The notes under the pieces: generated by a model
The model's input: the letters and a program-made list of their open reading frames with translations, nothing else
Database searches by the model: none
What the model was told of the DNA's origin: nothing
DNA from: an uncultured Celeribacter sp.
Lineage (GTDB): Bacteria > Pseudomonadota > Alphaproteobacteria > Rhodobacterales > Rhodobacteraceae
Direction of reading: 5' to 3'
DNA: 64,000 nucleotides
NCBI RefSeq assembly: GCF_963675965.1
Contig: NZ_OY780935.1
Span: 1,662,501 to 1,726,500, forward strand
Part shown: piece after piece, positions 1 to 7,103 of the stretch
Position numbering within the stretch: the first letter of the stretch is position 1
Layout of the letters: each line of letters opens with the position of its first letter
Made by a program: the position numbers and the translations under genes

Positions 1-1098
1 GACATTGACGCGCAGGCCGGGCTGATCCACGGCAAGCCCGCGATGATGCCCGGTTACTGGGGGTCGCATCTTGGGGTCATGGATCTGTTGCTCGAACAGC
101 AGGACGGCGTGTGGCGCATCCGCGACAGCGAAACCGCTCTGCGGCCCATCGCCACCCGCAATCCCGACCTGAGCCTCTCCCCGACTGTAGAAAGCGCCCC
201 CGCCGTTATTGCCGCAACTGAGCGCGCCCATTTCGACACACTCGACTATGTGCGCCGCCCGGTCGGGCGCACTGAAACCCCGCTGCATTCCTATTTCGCA
301 CTGCTCACCGACGACCCGTCGGTGCAGCTCGTGGCCAATGCCCAGATCGCCTATACCACCGAGATGATGAAGGGCACCGCGCACGAAGGTCTACCGGTGC
401 TGTCCTGCACCGCCCCCTTCAAGGCCGGCGGGCGCAACGGGCCGGACTATTACACGGATATTCCGGCAGGTGATCTGGCGATCAAACATGTCGCCGATCT
501 CTACCTCTATTCGAACACGGTGCGCGCCCTGCGCATCAATGGCGATCAGCTGAAAGGCTGGCTGGAACGTTCCGCCGGCCAGTTCAATCAGATTGCGCCC
601 GACAGTCAGGATGCCGCGCTCCTGCACCCGGTTTTTCCCGCCTATAATTTCGACGTGATCGACGGGGTCAGCTATCAGATCGACATCTCGCAACCTGCGC
701 GGTTCGATCACGTCGGAACGGTTCTCGACCCTACAGCCAGCCGGATCGTCAATCTGCAACACGAAGGCCGCCCGGTCACCCCGGAGATGGAATTCATCAT
801 CTGCACCAACAATTACCGCGCCTATGGCGGCGGCAGCTTTCCCGGCGCCGATGGCAGCACCGTGGTGTTTGAGGGTCCGGATGCCAACCGCGACATCGTG
901 GTGCGCTACATTCTGGAACAGGGCACGATCAATCCCAAAGCCGACAACAACTGGTCACTGGCGCCGATGCCCGGCACCACGGTGGTCTATCACACCGGCC
1001 CTGGCGCCCGCGCGCATCTTTCGGCTCTGGAGGGGCGGACAGTGACCGATCTGGGGGACAACGCAGAGGGCTTTGCGACCCTCCGGGTCACGCTTTGA
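1..1098 (+). CDS. cpdB: 2',3'-cyclic-nucleotide 2'-phosphodiesterase/3'-nucleotidase, C-terminal part
   Basis: The reading frame is open from base 1, so this is the last 365 residues of a protein that begins outside the window. CpdB is a periplasmic enzyme that hydrolyses 2',3'-cyclic nucleotides and 3'-nucleotides to nucleosides for salvage. The visible part is the 5'-nucleotidase C-terminal substrate domain: an APFKAGGRNG stretch followed by DYYTD, a LYLYSNT motif, WLERSAGQFN and NNYRAYGGG, all typical of CpdB rather than UshA. The catalytic metallophosphatase domain would be upstream. Its stop is about 200 bases before the next gene, an ABC importer, and no operon link is evident. The family call is firm; substrate preference within the family is inferred. 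Confidence 0.9.
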   Translation, partial: DIDAQAGLIHGKPAMMPGYWGSHLGVMDLLLEQQDGVWRIRDSETALRPIATRNPDLSLSPTVESAPAVIAATERAHFDTLDYVRRPVGRTETPLHSYFALLTDDPSVQLVANAQIAYTTEMMKGTAHEGLPVLSCTAPFKAGGRNGPDYYTDIPAGDLAIKHVADLYLYSNTVRALRINGDQLKGWLERSAGQFNQIAPDSQDAALLHPVFPAYNFDVIDGVSYQIDISQPARFDHVGTVLDPTASRIVNLQHEGRPVTPEMEFIICTNNYRAYGGGSFPGADGSTVVFEGPDANRDIVVRYILEQGTINPKADNNWSLAPMPGTTVVYHTGPGARAHLSALEGRTVTDLGDNAEGFATLRVTL

Positions 1099-1153
1099 AA
1101 GCGGTCTGGGCAGCGATGCCTTTTGCATCATAGGCGGCCCAGAATACGATCAA

Positions 1154-1205
1154 TTGTTTACCAAATGGGCAAAAATGATAATTTATGCTCAGTTTTTGCC
1201 CATTT
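1154..1205 (+). promoter_or_regulatory. Promoter overlapped by a perfect 13-bp inverted repeat (putative operator)
   Basis: A -35-like TTGTTT (1154-1159) and a -10-like GATAAT (1177-1182) are separated by 17 bases. The -10 lies in the loop of a perfect inverted repeat, AAATGGGCAAAAA at 1163-1175 and TTTTTGCCCATTT at 1193-1205, whose half-site centres are 30 bases apart. The layout suggests a repressor operator controlling the downstream ABC importer. A terminator for cpdB is a weaker alternative, because the loop is 17 bases and no clean T-tract follows. The regulator is not identified. Confidence 0.55.
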
Positions 1206-1294
1206 GCCCCTTTTCTAGACAGCTACATCATTATGGTTCTCGCCCTCGGCGTCCGCTTCGGTCAGGCTGGCGCGGAACTTCACAGGGGAGAACC

Positions 1295-2305
1295 ATGTTC
1301 AACAAATCTCTTGCCACTCTGGCCGCCATCGCCGTGACCGGCACCGCGGCCTATGCCGAAACCACGAAGGTGCCCTTCGCGCTGGACTGGAAATTCGAAG
1401 GCCCGTCGGCACCGTATTTCGCCGCCATTGAAAACGGCCATTTCGCCGAGAATGACCTTGAGGTCGAAATCTCCGCAGGCTCCGGCTCGCTCGACGCGAT
1501 CCCGAAAATCGCAACCGGCGCCTTCCCGGTGGGCTTTGCCGACATCAATTCGATGATCAAATTCCTCGACCAGAACCCGGGCGCACCGGTAACGGCCATC
1601 ATGATGATCTACGATGCGCCGCCCTTTGCCGTGATCGGTCGCAAATCTCTGGGCGTGGAAGCCCCGAAAGATCTGGAAGGCAAGGTGCTGGGCGCGCCGC
1701 CGCCGGATGGCGCATGGGCGCAATTCCCGATCTTTGCGGACGAAAACGATCTGGATATGGACAAGATCACCGTCGAGCCGGTCGGCTTCCCGACCCGTGA
1801 ACCGATGCTGGCCGAAGGCAAAGTGGACGCGGTGACCGGCTACAACTTCACCTCCTACCTGAACACCGCTCGTCTGGGCGTGCCGGAAGACGATCTCTCC
1901 GTGATCATGATGCCCGACTATGGCGTGGACCTTTACGGCAATGCGATCATGGTCAACACCGACTATGCCGCCGAGCACCCGGAGGTGATCAAAGGCTTCC
2001 TCGATGCGATCACCAAAGGCTGGAAAGACGCCGTCGCCGATCCGGCGGGCGTTGTCGACTATCTGGTGAAATACAACCCGGCCGCCGATGCAGAGCTGGA
2101 AACCCGCCGTCTGGAACTGGCCATGGAAGGCAATGTTCTGACCGATACGGTTCTGGAAAACGGTCTCGGCGCCATCGACGACGCCCGCTTCGCCAATGCG
2201 CTGGAACAGATGAAACTGGTCTATGAGTTCCAGAATGCGCCCGACGCATCGCTCTATTTCACAGACGAATACCTGCCCGCCGCAGACGTTCGCATGATGA
2301 AATAA
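1295..2305 (+). CDS. ABC transporter substrate-binding protein, NMT1/THI5-like
   Basis: Periplasmic solute-binding protein of an ABC importer. The start at 1295 has an AGGGGAG ribosome site 6 bases upstream and gives a 336-residue precursor with a typical signal peptide (residues 1-21, cleavage after AYA). An in-frame extension reaching into cpdB is ignored. The mature protein opens with FALDWKFEG and carries the two-lobe NMT1 fold shared by binding proteins for thiamine precursors, taurine, nitrate and pyrimidines. ATPase and permease genes follow directly. The ligand cannot be read from sequence: there is no CCCFC iron/thiamine motif and no TPP riboswitch upstream, so thiamine precursor uptake is only one option among small pyrimidine or sulfonate ligands. 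Confidence 0.85.
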   Translation: MFNKSLATLAAIAVTGTAAYAETTKVPFALDWKFEGPSAPYFAAIENGHFAENDLEVEISAGSGSLDAIPKIATGAFPVGFADINSMIKFLDQNPGAPVTAIMMIYDAPPFAVIGRKSLGVEAPKDLEGKVLGAPPPDGAWAQFPIFADENDLDMDKITVEPVGFPTREPMLAEGKVDAVTGYNFTSYLNTARLGVPEDDLSVIMMPDYGVDLYGNAIMVNTDYAAEHPEVIKGFLDAITKGWKDAVADPAGVVDYLVKYNPAADAELETRRLELAMEGNVLTDTVLENGLGAIDDARFANALEQMKLVYEFQNAPDASLYFTDEYLPAADVRMMK

Positions 2306-2356
2306 TCCTAAGGCGGGCGGGGATTTCCCGCCCGCTTCCTTTCAGGCCGAGCCTCT

Positions 2357-3151
2357 ATGACACATCTCATCGACATCAAGGGCGTGACCCACGCCTATAA
2401 GACCGACAACGGTCCGCTGCCCGTTCTCGACAATCTCAACATTTCCGTACCCGAAGGCGATTTCTGCGCCGTCGTCGGCCCTTCTGGCTGTGGCAAATCC
2501 ACCCTGACGCGTCTGATCGCCGGGCTGATGAAACCCGACGAGGGCGAAGTCTGGCTGCATGGCGAGAAAGTGACCAGCCCGCGCTCCACCGTTGGCATGG
2601 CATTTCAGAACCCGGTCATGCTGGAATGGCGCAGCATCCTGCAAAATGTGCTTTTGCCGCTGGAAATCGTGCCCAACAAAATGACCAAATCCCAGAAAGA
2701 AGACCGCGGTCGCGAACTTCTGGCGCTGGTCGGCCTTGAAGGGTTTGAGGACAAACGCCCCTCCGAACTGTCCGGCGGCATGCGCCAGCGTGCGTCGCTG
2801 TGCCGGGCCATCGTGCACAAGCCCGACGTGCTGATCATGGATGAACCTTTCGGTGCGCTAGACGCGTTCACCCGCGAAGACCTATGGCAGATCATGCACC
2901 GGCTGCGGACCGAAGAGCCCTTTACCGGCGTGCTGATCACCCATGACCTACGCGAAAGCGTCTATCTGGCGGATGAGGTCATCGTGCTGTCAGGACGCCC
3001 CGCAACCACCCAGCATGTCGAAAATGTCAAACTGGGCGGACGCACCGATCTGGAAGTGATCTACACGCCGGAAGCCACCGACATCCTGCACCGCCTGCGC
3101 CATCAGATCGAAATCGCGCAGGGCCGCAGCACCGCAGGGGAGGCCGCATGA
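2357..3151 (+). CDS. ABC transporter ATP-binding protein (taurine/nitrate/thiamine-precursor type)
   Basis: Cytoplasmic ATPase of the importer, 264 residues. Walker A GPSGCGKST is at 41-49, the signature LSGGMRQR at 138-145 and Walker B LIMDEP at 159-164, followed by a D-loop and a switch histidine in ITHDLRE. It belongs to the SsuB/TauB/NrtD-like group that pairs with NMT1-type binding proteins. It starts about 50 bases after the binding-protein stop, and its own stop overlaps the permease start in an ATGA, so the two are translationally coupled. Complex membership is clear; the substrate is unknown. Confidence 0.93.
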   Translation: MTHLIDIKGVTHAYKTDNGPLPVLDNLNISVPEGDFCAVVGPSGCGKSTLTRLIAGLMKPDEGEVWLHGEKVTSPRSTVGMAFQNPVMLEWRSILQNVLLPLEIVPNKMTKSQKEDRGRELLALVGLEGFEDKRPSELSGGMRQRASLCRAIVHKPDVLIMDEPFGALDAFTREDLWQIMHRLRTEEPFTGVLITHDLRESVYLADEVIVLSGRPATTQHVENVKLGGRTDLEVIYTPEATDILHRLRHQIEIAQGRSTAGEAA

Positions 3152-3915
3152 TGAAACACTGGAAAAAGATCGTCACCCCGACCATCGCCATTCTGGTCTT
3201 TCTGGGCCTGTGGGAATTCATCGTCTGGGTCAACGACTGGCCAAACTACAAGATGGCCTCGCCTTCTGACCTGATCCCCGCCTACCAAAAATACTGGAAC
3301 CTGTTCCTGATTTACGGTTGGCAGACACTCTGGCGTACCGTGGCAGGTCTGCTGCTGGCGGTGATTGTCGGCACGCTGATCGGGATGGTGATGGGATTTT
3401 CGCGGACGATGCGCGATGCGCTTTATCCGCTGCTGGTCGGGTTCAACGCCATTCCCAAGGCCACCGTGGTGCCGGTGCTGGCACTGATTCTGATTGGCCA
3501 GCACGATCTGAACACCGTGCTGATCGCTTTCATGATCTCTTTCTTCCCGATTTCCGTCGCGGTCTCGATCGGCCTGTCGACACTGGAACCGGAATATCGC
3601 GACATTCTGCGCTCGCTCGGCGCCTCGAAATGGACGATTTTCTGGAAAATCGCCCTACCCAAGACGCTGCCGGAATTTTTCGGCGCACTGAAGGTGGCGG
3701 TGACTCTTGCCTTTATTGGGACCAACCTGATGGAAATCGTCGAACCGCACGGGCGCGGGCTGGGCCATTTGTTCGACAGCGGCAAGATCAATGCCGATTA
3801 CCCGCTGATGTTCGCAGTACTGATCGCCTTGGCTTTCCTTGGGATCGTGCTCTACTACATCGTGGTCGCGCTGGAAAAAATCTTTGCGGGCTGGGCCGAA
3901 CGCCCACAGAGCTGA
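3148..3915 (+). CDS. ABC transporter permease (BPD inner-membrane component)
   Basis: Inner-membrane channel subunit of the importer, 255 residues with about six predicted transmembrane helices. The cytoplasmic coupling loop (EAA-type) reads roughly EYRDILRSLGASKWTIFWKI and contacts the ATPase. The start ATG overlaps the ATPase stop (ATGA at 3148-3151). It is the last gene of the three-gene operon, which ends at a strong hairpin terminator. It belongs to the SsuC/TauC/ThiX family. The homodimeric permease plus a single ATPase fits a class of importers for small sulfonate, nitrate or pyrimidine-like ligands. Confidence 0.92.
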   Translation: MMKHWKKIVTPTIAILVFLGLWEFIVWVNDWPNYKMASPSDLIPAYQKYWNLFLIYGWQTLWRTVAGLLLAVIVGTLIGMVMGFSRTMRDALYPLLVGFNAIPKATVVPVLALILIGQHDLNTVLIAFMISFFPISVAVSIGLSTLEPEYRDILRSLGASKWTIFWKIALPKTLPEFFGALKVAVTLAFIGTNLMEIVEPHGRGLGHLFDSGKINADYPLMFAVLIALAFLGIVLYYIVVALEKIFAGWAERPQS

Positions 3916-3939
3916 GACCCGAAGCGGAAAACGAATACA

Positions 3940-3966
3940 AAAGGGGCGCCAGATCGGCGCCCCTTT
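3940..3966. terminator. Bidirectional terminator between the ABC operon and the peroxiredoxin gene
   Basis: Perfect 11-bp stem AAAGGGGCGCC (3940-3950) / GGCGCCCCTTT (3956-3966) with a 5-base loop, between two convergent genes. The A/T ends can serve as a U-tract in both directions. Confidence 0.85.
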
Positions 3967-3990
3967 CCACATGTACAGTTCGCATCCGCA

Positions 3991-4647
3991 TCAGAGTTCG
4001 CGGGTCGAGAAATACCAGTCGACGACCTTCTGCCCCTCGGGCGCATGTGCAAGCTTTTCCTGCGCCGCAGCCGCCGTCGGCGGGGTCGGCACGATCACCG
4101 GGTTCCCCGGCTTCCAGTTTTCCGGCATGGCGCATTTGTTTTCATCTGCGGCTTGCAGCGCAACAACCAGACGATGGATCTCGTCCACCGAACGGCCTGC
4201 ATTCATCGGGTAATAAACCATCGCCCGCAGAATACCGTTCGGATCGATGATGAATGTCGCCCGCACAGCCGCGGTGTCCGAGGCCCCCGGCTGGATCATG
4301 CCGTAGGCGTTGGCAACTTTCATCGACAGGTCGGCAATGATCGGAAACTTGATCTCGACGCCCCAGTTTTCCTTGATGTTGAGCATCCAGGCGATGTGGG
4401 AATAGTGGCTGTCGATCGAGAGACCCAGGAGCTCCACACCCATGGCGTTGAATTCATCCTGCTTGCCCGCAAAACCGATGAACTCGGTAGTGCAGACAGG
4501 CGTGAAATCGGCCGGGTGCGAGAACAGGATCAGCCATTTGCCCTTGTAATCCTCAAGCGTTTTAACCCCATCTGTGGTCAGCGCTTCAAAGGCGGGAGCG
4601 GGTTTGTTCAGTTGCGGGCCGGTGACGGTTTCGATTTGGTCGGTCAT
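3991..4647 (-). CDS. Peroxiredoxin, Prx6 (1-Cys-like) family
   Basis: Thiol peroxidase reducing hydrogen peroxide and organic hydroperoxides. It has 218 residues, the usual Prx6 length. The peroxidatic cysteine is C52 in the PVCTTE motif (50-55), preceded by the SHPADFTP segment; the conserved arginine lies near 129. A second cysteine, C172, sits in the C-terminal domain (KCAMPENW) as in the longer archaeal/bacterial Prx6 enzymes and may help resolve the sulfenate. The gene is divergent from oxyR across 133 bases, which suggests OxyR control. Function is confident; the physiological reductant is not known. Confidence 0.92.
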   Translation of the reverse strand: MTDQIETVTGPQLNKPAPAFEALTTDGVKTLEDYKGKWLILFSHPADFTPVCTTEFIGFAGKQDEFNAMGVELLGLSIDSHYSHIAWMLNIKENWGVEIKFPIIADLSMKVANAYGMIQPGASDTAAVRATFIIDPNGILRAMVYYPMNAGRSVDEIHRLVVALQAADENKCAMPENWKPGNPVIVPTPPTAAAAQEKLAHAPEGQKVVDWYFSTREL

Positions 4648-4780
4648 CTCTTTATCCTTTGTTTTATCTAGGTTTTCTCGTTGACAGGCGCTGTCGCCCT
4701 GTCGATGAGAAAGAGATAGCTCTTGCGATATGATTGTTGAAACGAATAAAAAAGATAATAATAATTGAGGAAATCAATTA
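4648..4780. promoter_or_regulatory. Divergent prx/oxyR control region
   Basis: AT-rich intergenic region between the peroxiredoxin and oxyR start codons. An OxyR-like half-site pair ATAG (4716-4719) and ATAT (4728-4731) with 8 bases between sits near its middle and resembles, without matching exactly, the ATAG-N7-style OxyR elements. It probably holds both promoters and an autoregulatory OxyR site. The exact boxes are not certain. Confidence 0.4.
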
Positions 4781-5686
4781 ATGATTCTACCGACCCTGCG
4801 CCAGCTTCGCTTTCTGGTCGCCCTCGCCGATGAACTGCATTTCGGGCGGGCCGCCGAGGCCTGCTTTGTCACCCAGTCGACGCTGTCCACCGGGTTGCGC
4901 GAGCTGGAACAGACACTGGGCGCCGCCGTCGCAGAACGCACCAAACGCTCTGTCCTGATGACGCCCTTGGGCGAAGAGATCGCCGCCCGTGCCCGCGTCA
5001 TGCTCGCCGAAGCTCAGGACATGGTGGAACTGGCCCAAAGCCAGGCGGGCACGCTGCGCGGCACGCTGAAGCTGGGCACCATTCCCACGGTCGGCCCCTT
5101 CCTGTTCCCGCGCCTGCTGCCACGGCTGCGACAGGACTACCCCGACCTGCGGCTCTACATGCGCGAGGAACTGACCGAACATCTGATCGCCGGACTGCGT
5201 GCCGGGCGTCTGGATGCCATCCTCATCGCCCTACCCTATGAGATCGGCGATCTGGAAACGGAAAGCCTGTTTCTGGACGACTACCAACTGGCCACCGCCC
5301 CCGGGCACCGGCTGATTTCGAACCGCCCCATCGGCGGCCCTGATCTCGACGATGAAACCCTGCTGCTGCTGGAACGCGGGCATTGCCTGCAACGTCATGC
5401 GCTCTCGGCCTTTCCTGAAAGCAGCGCCCGACAGGATGAAACCTTTGCGGCCACATCCCTGCCGACATTGGTCGCAATGGTCGAAGAGGGACTGGGCGTC
5501 ACGCTTCTGCCCCAGCTGTCCATCGACGCGGGCGTAACACGCAACACCGACATTCAACTGACGGCGCTCTTCGGCACCAAGCCGCGTGAAGTGGTGCTGG
5601 CCTGGCGTAAAAGCTCGGCCCGCCATGCCGACTTTCAGCAGCTCGCCGCCCTTTTGCGAGAAGAACGCGCGCGTCTGGGACAGTGA
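4781..5686 (+). CDS. oxyR: LysR-family regulator, OxyR
   Basis: Peroxide-sensing transcription factor, 301 residues, with an N-terminal LysR winged helix-turn-helix (about 1-65) and a C-terminal effector domain. The OxyR signature LLERGHC is present, placing C202 at the equivalent of the sensing cysteine of Escherichia coli OxyR (C199). The position nine residues later, where E. coli has the resolving C208, is F211. The only other cysteine I see is C28 in the DNA-binding domain. It is divergent from a Prx6 gene. Start 4781 has a GAGG box 10 bases upstream. Identity is supported by the GHC motif, by ATSLPTLVAMVEEGLGVTLL and by context; the missing cysteine is odd for the classical disulfide mechanism. 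Confidence 0.88.
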   Translation: MILPTLRQLRFLVALADELHFGRAAEACFVTQSTLSTGLRELEQTLGAAVAERTKRSVLMTPLGEEIAARARVMLAEAQDMVELAQSQAGTLRGTLKLGTIPTVGPFLFPRLLPRLRQDYPDLRLYMREELTEHLIAGLRAGRLDAILIALPYEIGDLETESLFLDDYQLATAPGHRLISNRPIGGPDLDDETLLLLERGHCLQRHALSAFPESSARQDETFAATSLPTLVAMVEEGLGVTLLPQLSIDAGVTRNTDIQLTALFGTKPREVVLAWRKSSARHADFQQLAALLREERARLGQ

Positions 5687-5697
5687 CGAACACCCCC

Positions 5698-5726
5698 TTG
5701 CTTTCCAATTCGGTGACGACTATGTA
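5698..5726 (+). promoter_or_regulatory. Sigma-70-type promoter of the SRP RNA gene
   Basis: TTGCTT (5698-5703), a 17-base spacer and TATGTA (5721-5726). The predicted start point, about 5732-5733, coincides with the 5' end of the SRP RNA helix. Confidence 0.6.
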
Positions 5727-5730
5727 ACGC

Positions 5731-5830
5731 CCTGAGAGGTTGGCGCGGGCGAGCGCCTCGCCAACCCGGTCAGGTCCGGAAGGAAGCAGCCGTAACGATG
5801 TCCGCTTGGGTCGTTGTCCAGCCTCTCACC
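5731..5830 (+). ncRNA. ffs: Signal recognition particle RNA, small bacterial (4.5S) type
   Basis: About 100 nucleotides with terminal pairing TGAGAGG (5733-5739) / CCTCTCA (5822-5828). It contains the universally conserved domain IV: the GGTCAGGTCCGG segment, then GGAAGCAGCC with the GGAA tetraloop that binds Ffh. The RNA forms the SRP with Ffh and targets membrane-protein ribosomes to FtsY. It lies just upstream of rsgA and dnaX, a position near dnaX that is common in alphaproteobacteria. The exact ends are inferred from pairing. Confidence 0.95.
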
Positions 5831-5866
5831 TAAACCTTATACCCCAGCCAACCGAGGAGGGATTTG

Positions 5867-5905
5867 ATGATTGTCGTTTACGCCCCTCGGGCAGCTGCCA
5901 CCTAA
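5867..5905 (+). other. Possible 12-codon leader ORF in the rsgA upstream region
   Basis: ATG at 5867 follows a strong GAGGAGGG ribosome site by about 5 bases and reads MIVVYAPRAAAT before TAA. It lies between the SRP RNA and rsgA. No family is recognisable. It could be a leader peptide or chance. The remaining 89 bases before rsgA show no other feature. Confidence 0.25.
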
Positions 5906-5994
5906 GGCTTTTCCCATATTCGGACTGCCCGAAACTGTTCCCTTCCGCCGCCTCGCCGGCGCGGAAGCCCTTTCGTGTTTTGTAAGGCAGATCC

Positions 5995-7038
5995 ATGACC
6001 TCTGATCTTAAAACCCTCGGCTGGACCCAGTTTTTCAACGGCCAGCTTTCTCTCTACGACCTCGAAACCCTTATCCCCGTGCGCCTGTCCGAAGTGCGCC
6101 GCCGCTCCGTTGTGGCGCTCACGCCCGCGCTGGCGCGTCAGGAAATCGCCCTCACCGGCGATCATGTCGCAACCGATATGGCCGTGGGTGATTTTGCCCT
6201 GACCGACGGTGAACGGCTGATCCGCGTGCTTGAGCGCAAGACCGTGATTTCACGCAAGGCTGCCGGTGTGGCATCACAGGCCCAGTTGATCGCGACCAAT
6301 ATCGACACGCTTTTCATCACCACATCGTGCAACCCCGATTTCAACGAAGCGCGGCTCGAACGCTACCTCGCCATCGCCATCGAAGCCGAAGCCACGCCGG
6401 TGATCGTCATCACCAAGGCCGACAAGCCCGAAGACATGCCTGCCGAGGTCTACGAGGACCGCGCCAAGGCGCTCTATGACGGCGCTGAAGTCCTGTTGAT
6501 CAACGCCAAATCACCGGAGGACATCGCCCGTCTTGAGCGCTATTGCGCCACAGGGCAGACGATTGCTCTGGTTGGATCATCCGGTGTGGGCAAATCCACC
6601 ATCGCGCGAGGCTTAACCGGTGAGGACATCGAGGTCGGCGATATCCGCGACGATGACGCCAAAGGGCGCCACACAACCACCGCACGTTCCATGCACCGCA
6701 TGCACGCGGGCGGCTGGCTGATCGATACCCCCGGCATGCGCGAACTGGCGCTCCATGATGCCTCAGAAGGGATCGCCACCCTGTTTGAGGACATCACCGA
6801 TCTGGCGACAGGCTGCAAGTTTTCCGACTGTCAGCACCGCACGGAACCCGGATGCGCCGTCCGGGCTGCGCTCGACAGCGGCACGCTCGACGCGGAACGC
6901 CTCGAGCGCTGGCGCAAGCTGATGGAAGAGGATGCGCGCAATTCAGAAAGTATTGCCGAGGCGCGTGAACGGGGCCGCAAATTCTCCAAGATGGTGAAAT
7001 CCGTCAAGAAGGTGAAAAGCGCCCGACGCGGTGAGTAA
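5995..7038 (+). CDS. rsgA: Ribosome small-subunit maturation GTPase RsgA (YjeQ)
   Basis: Circularly permuted GTPase that acts late in 30S subunit assembly. It has 347 residues: an N-terminal OB-like domain, then GTPase motifs in permuted order (G4 TKAD 140-143, G1 GSSGVGKST 194-202, G2 around GRHTTT 224-229, G3 DTPGMRE 244-250) and a C-terminal zinc knuckle C274-C279-H281-C287. The lysine-rich tail (about 325-345) probably contacts rRNA. It follows the SRP RNA and precedes dnaX by about 65 bases. All diagnostic motifs are present. Confidence 0.97.
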   Translation: MTSDLKTLGWTQFFNGQLSLYDLETLIPVRLSEVRRRSVVALTPALARQEIALTGDHVATDMAVGDFALTDGERLIRVLERKTVISRKAAGVASQAQLIATNIDTLFITTSCNPDFNEARLERYLAIAIEAEATPVIVITKADKPEDMPAEVYEDRAKALYDGAEVLLINAKSPEDIARLERYCATGQTIALVGSSGVGKSTIARGLTGEDIEVGDIRDDDAKGRHTTTARSMHRMHAGGWLIDTPGMRELALHDASEGIATLFEDITDLATGCKFSDCQHRTEPGCAVRAALDSGTLDAERLERWRKLMEEDARNSESIAEARERGRKFSKMVKSVKKVKSARRGE

Positions 7039-7103
7039 TGAGGTTGCGGGGACACGTCCCCGCCCTTACCTTAGCCCCAACCACCGATCGGAGAGTGAGA
7101 CAC

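Noticed and set aside
1099..1294. TPP or other riboswitch ahead of the NMT1-type importer
   Set aside because: No CTGAGA/ACCTGA thi-box pair or comparable structure was seen; only the inverted repeat and promoter.
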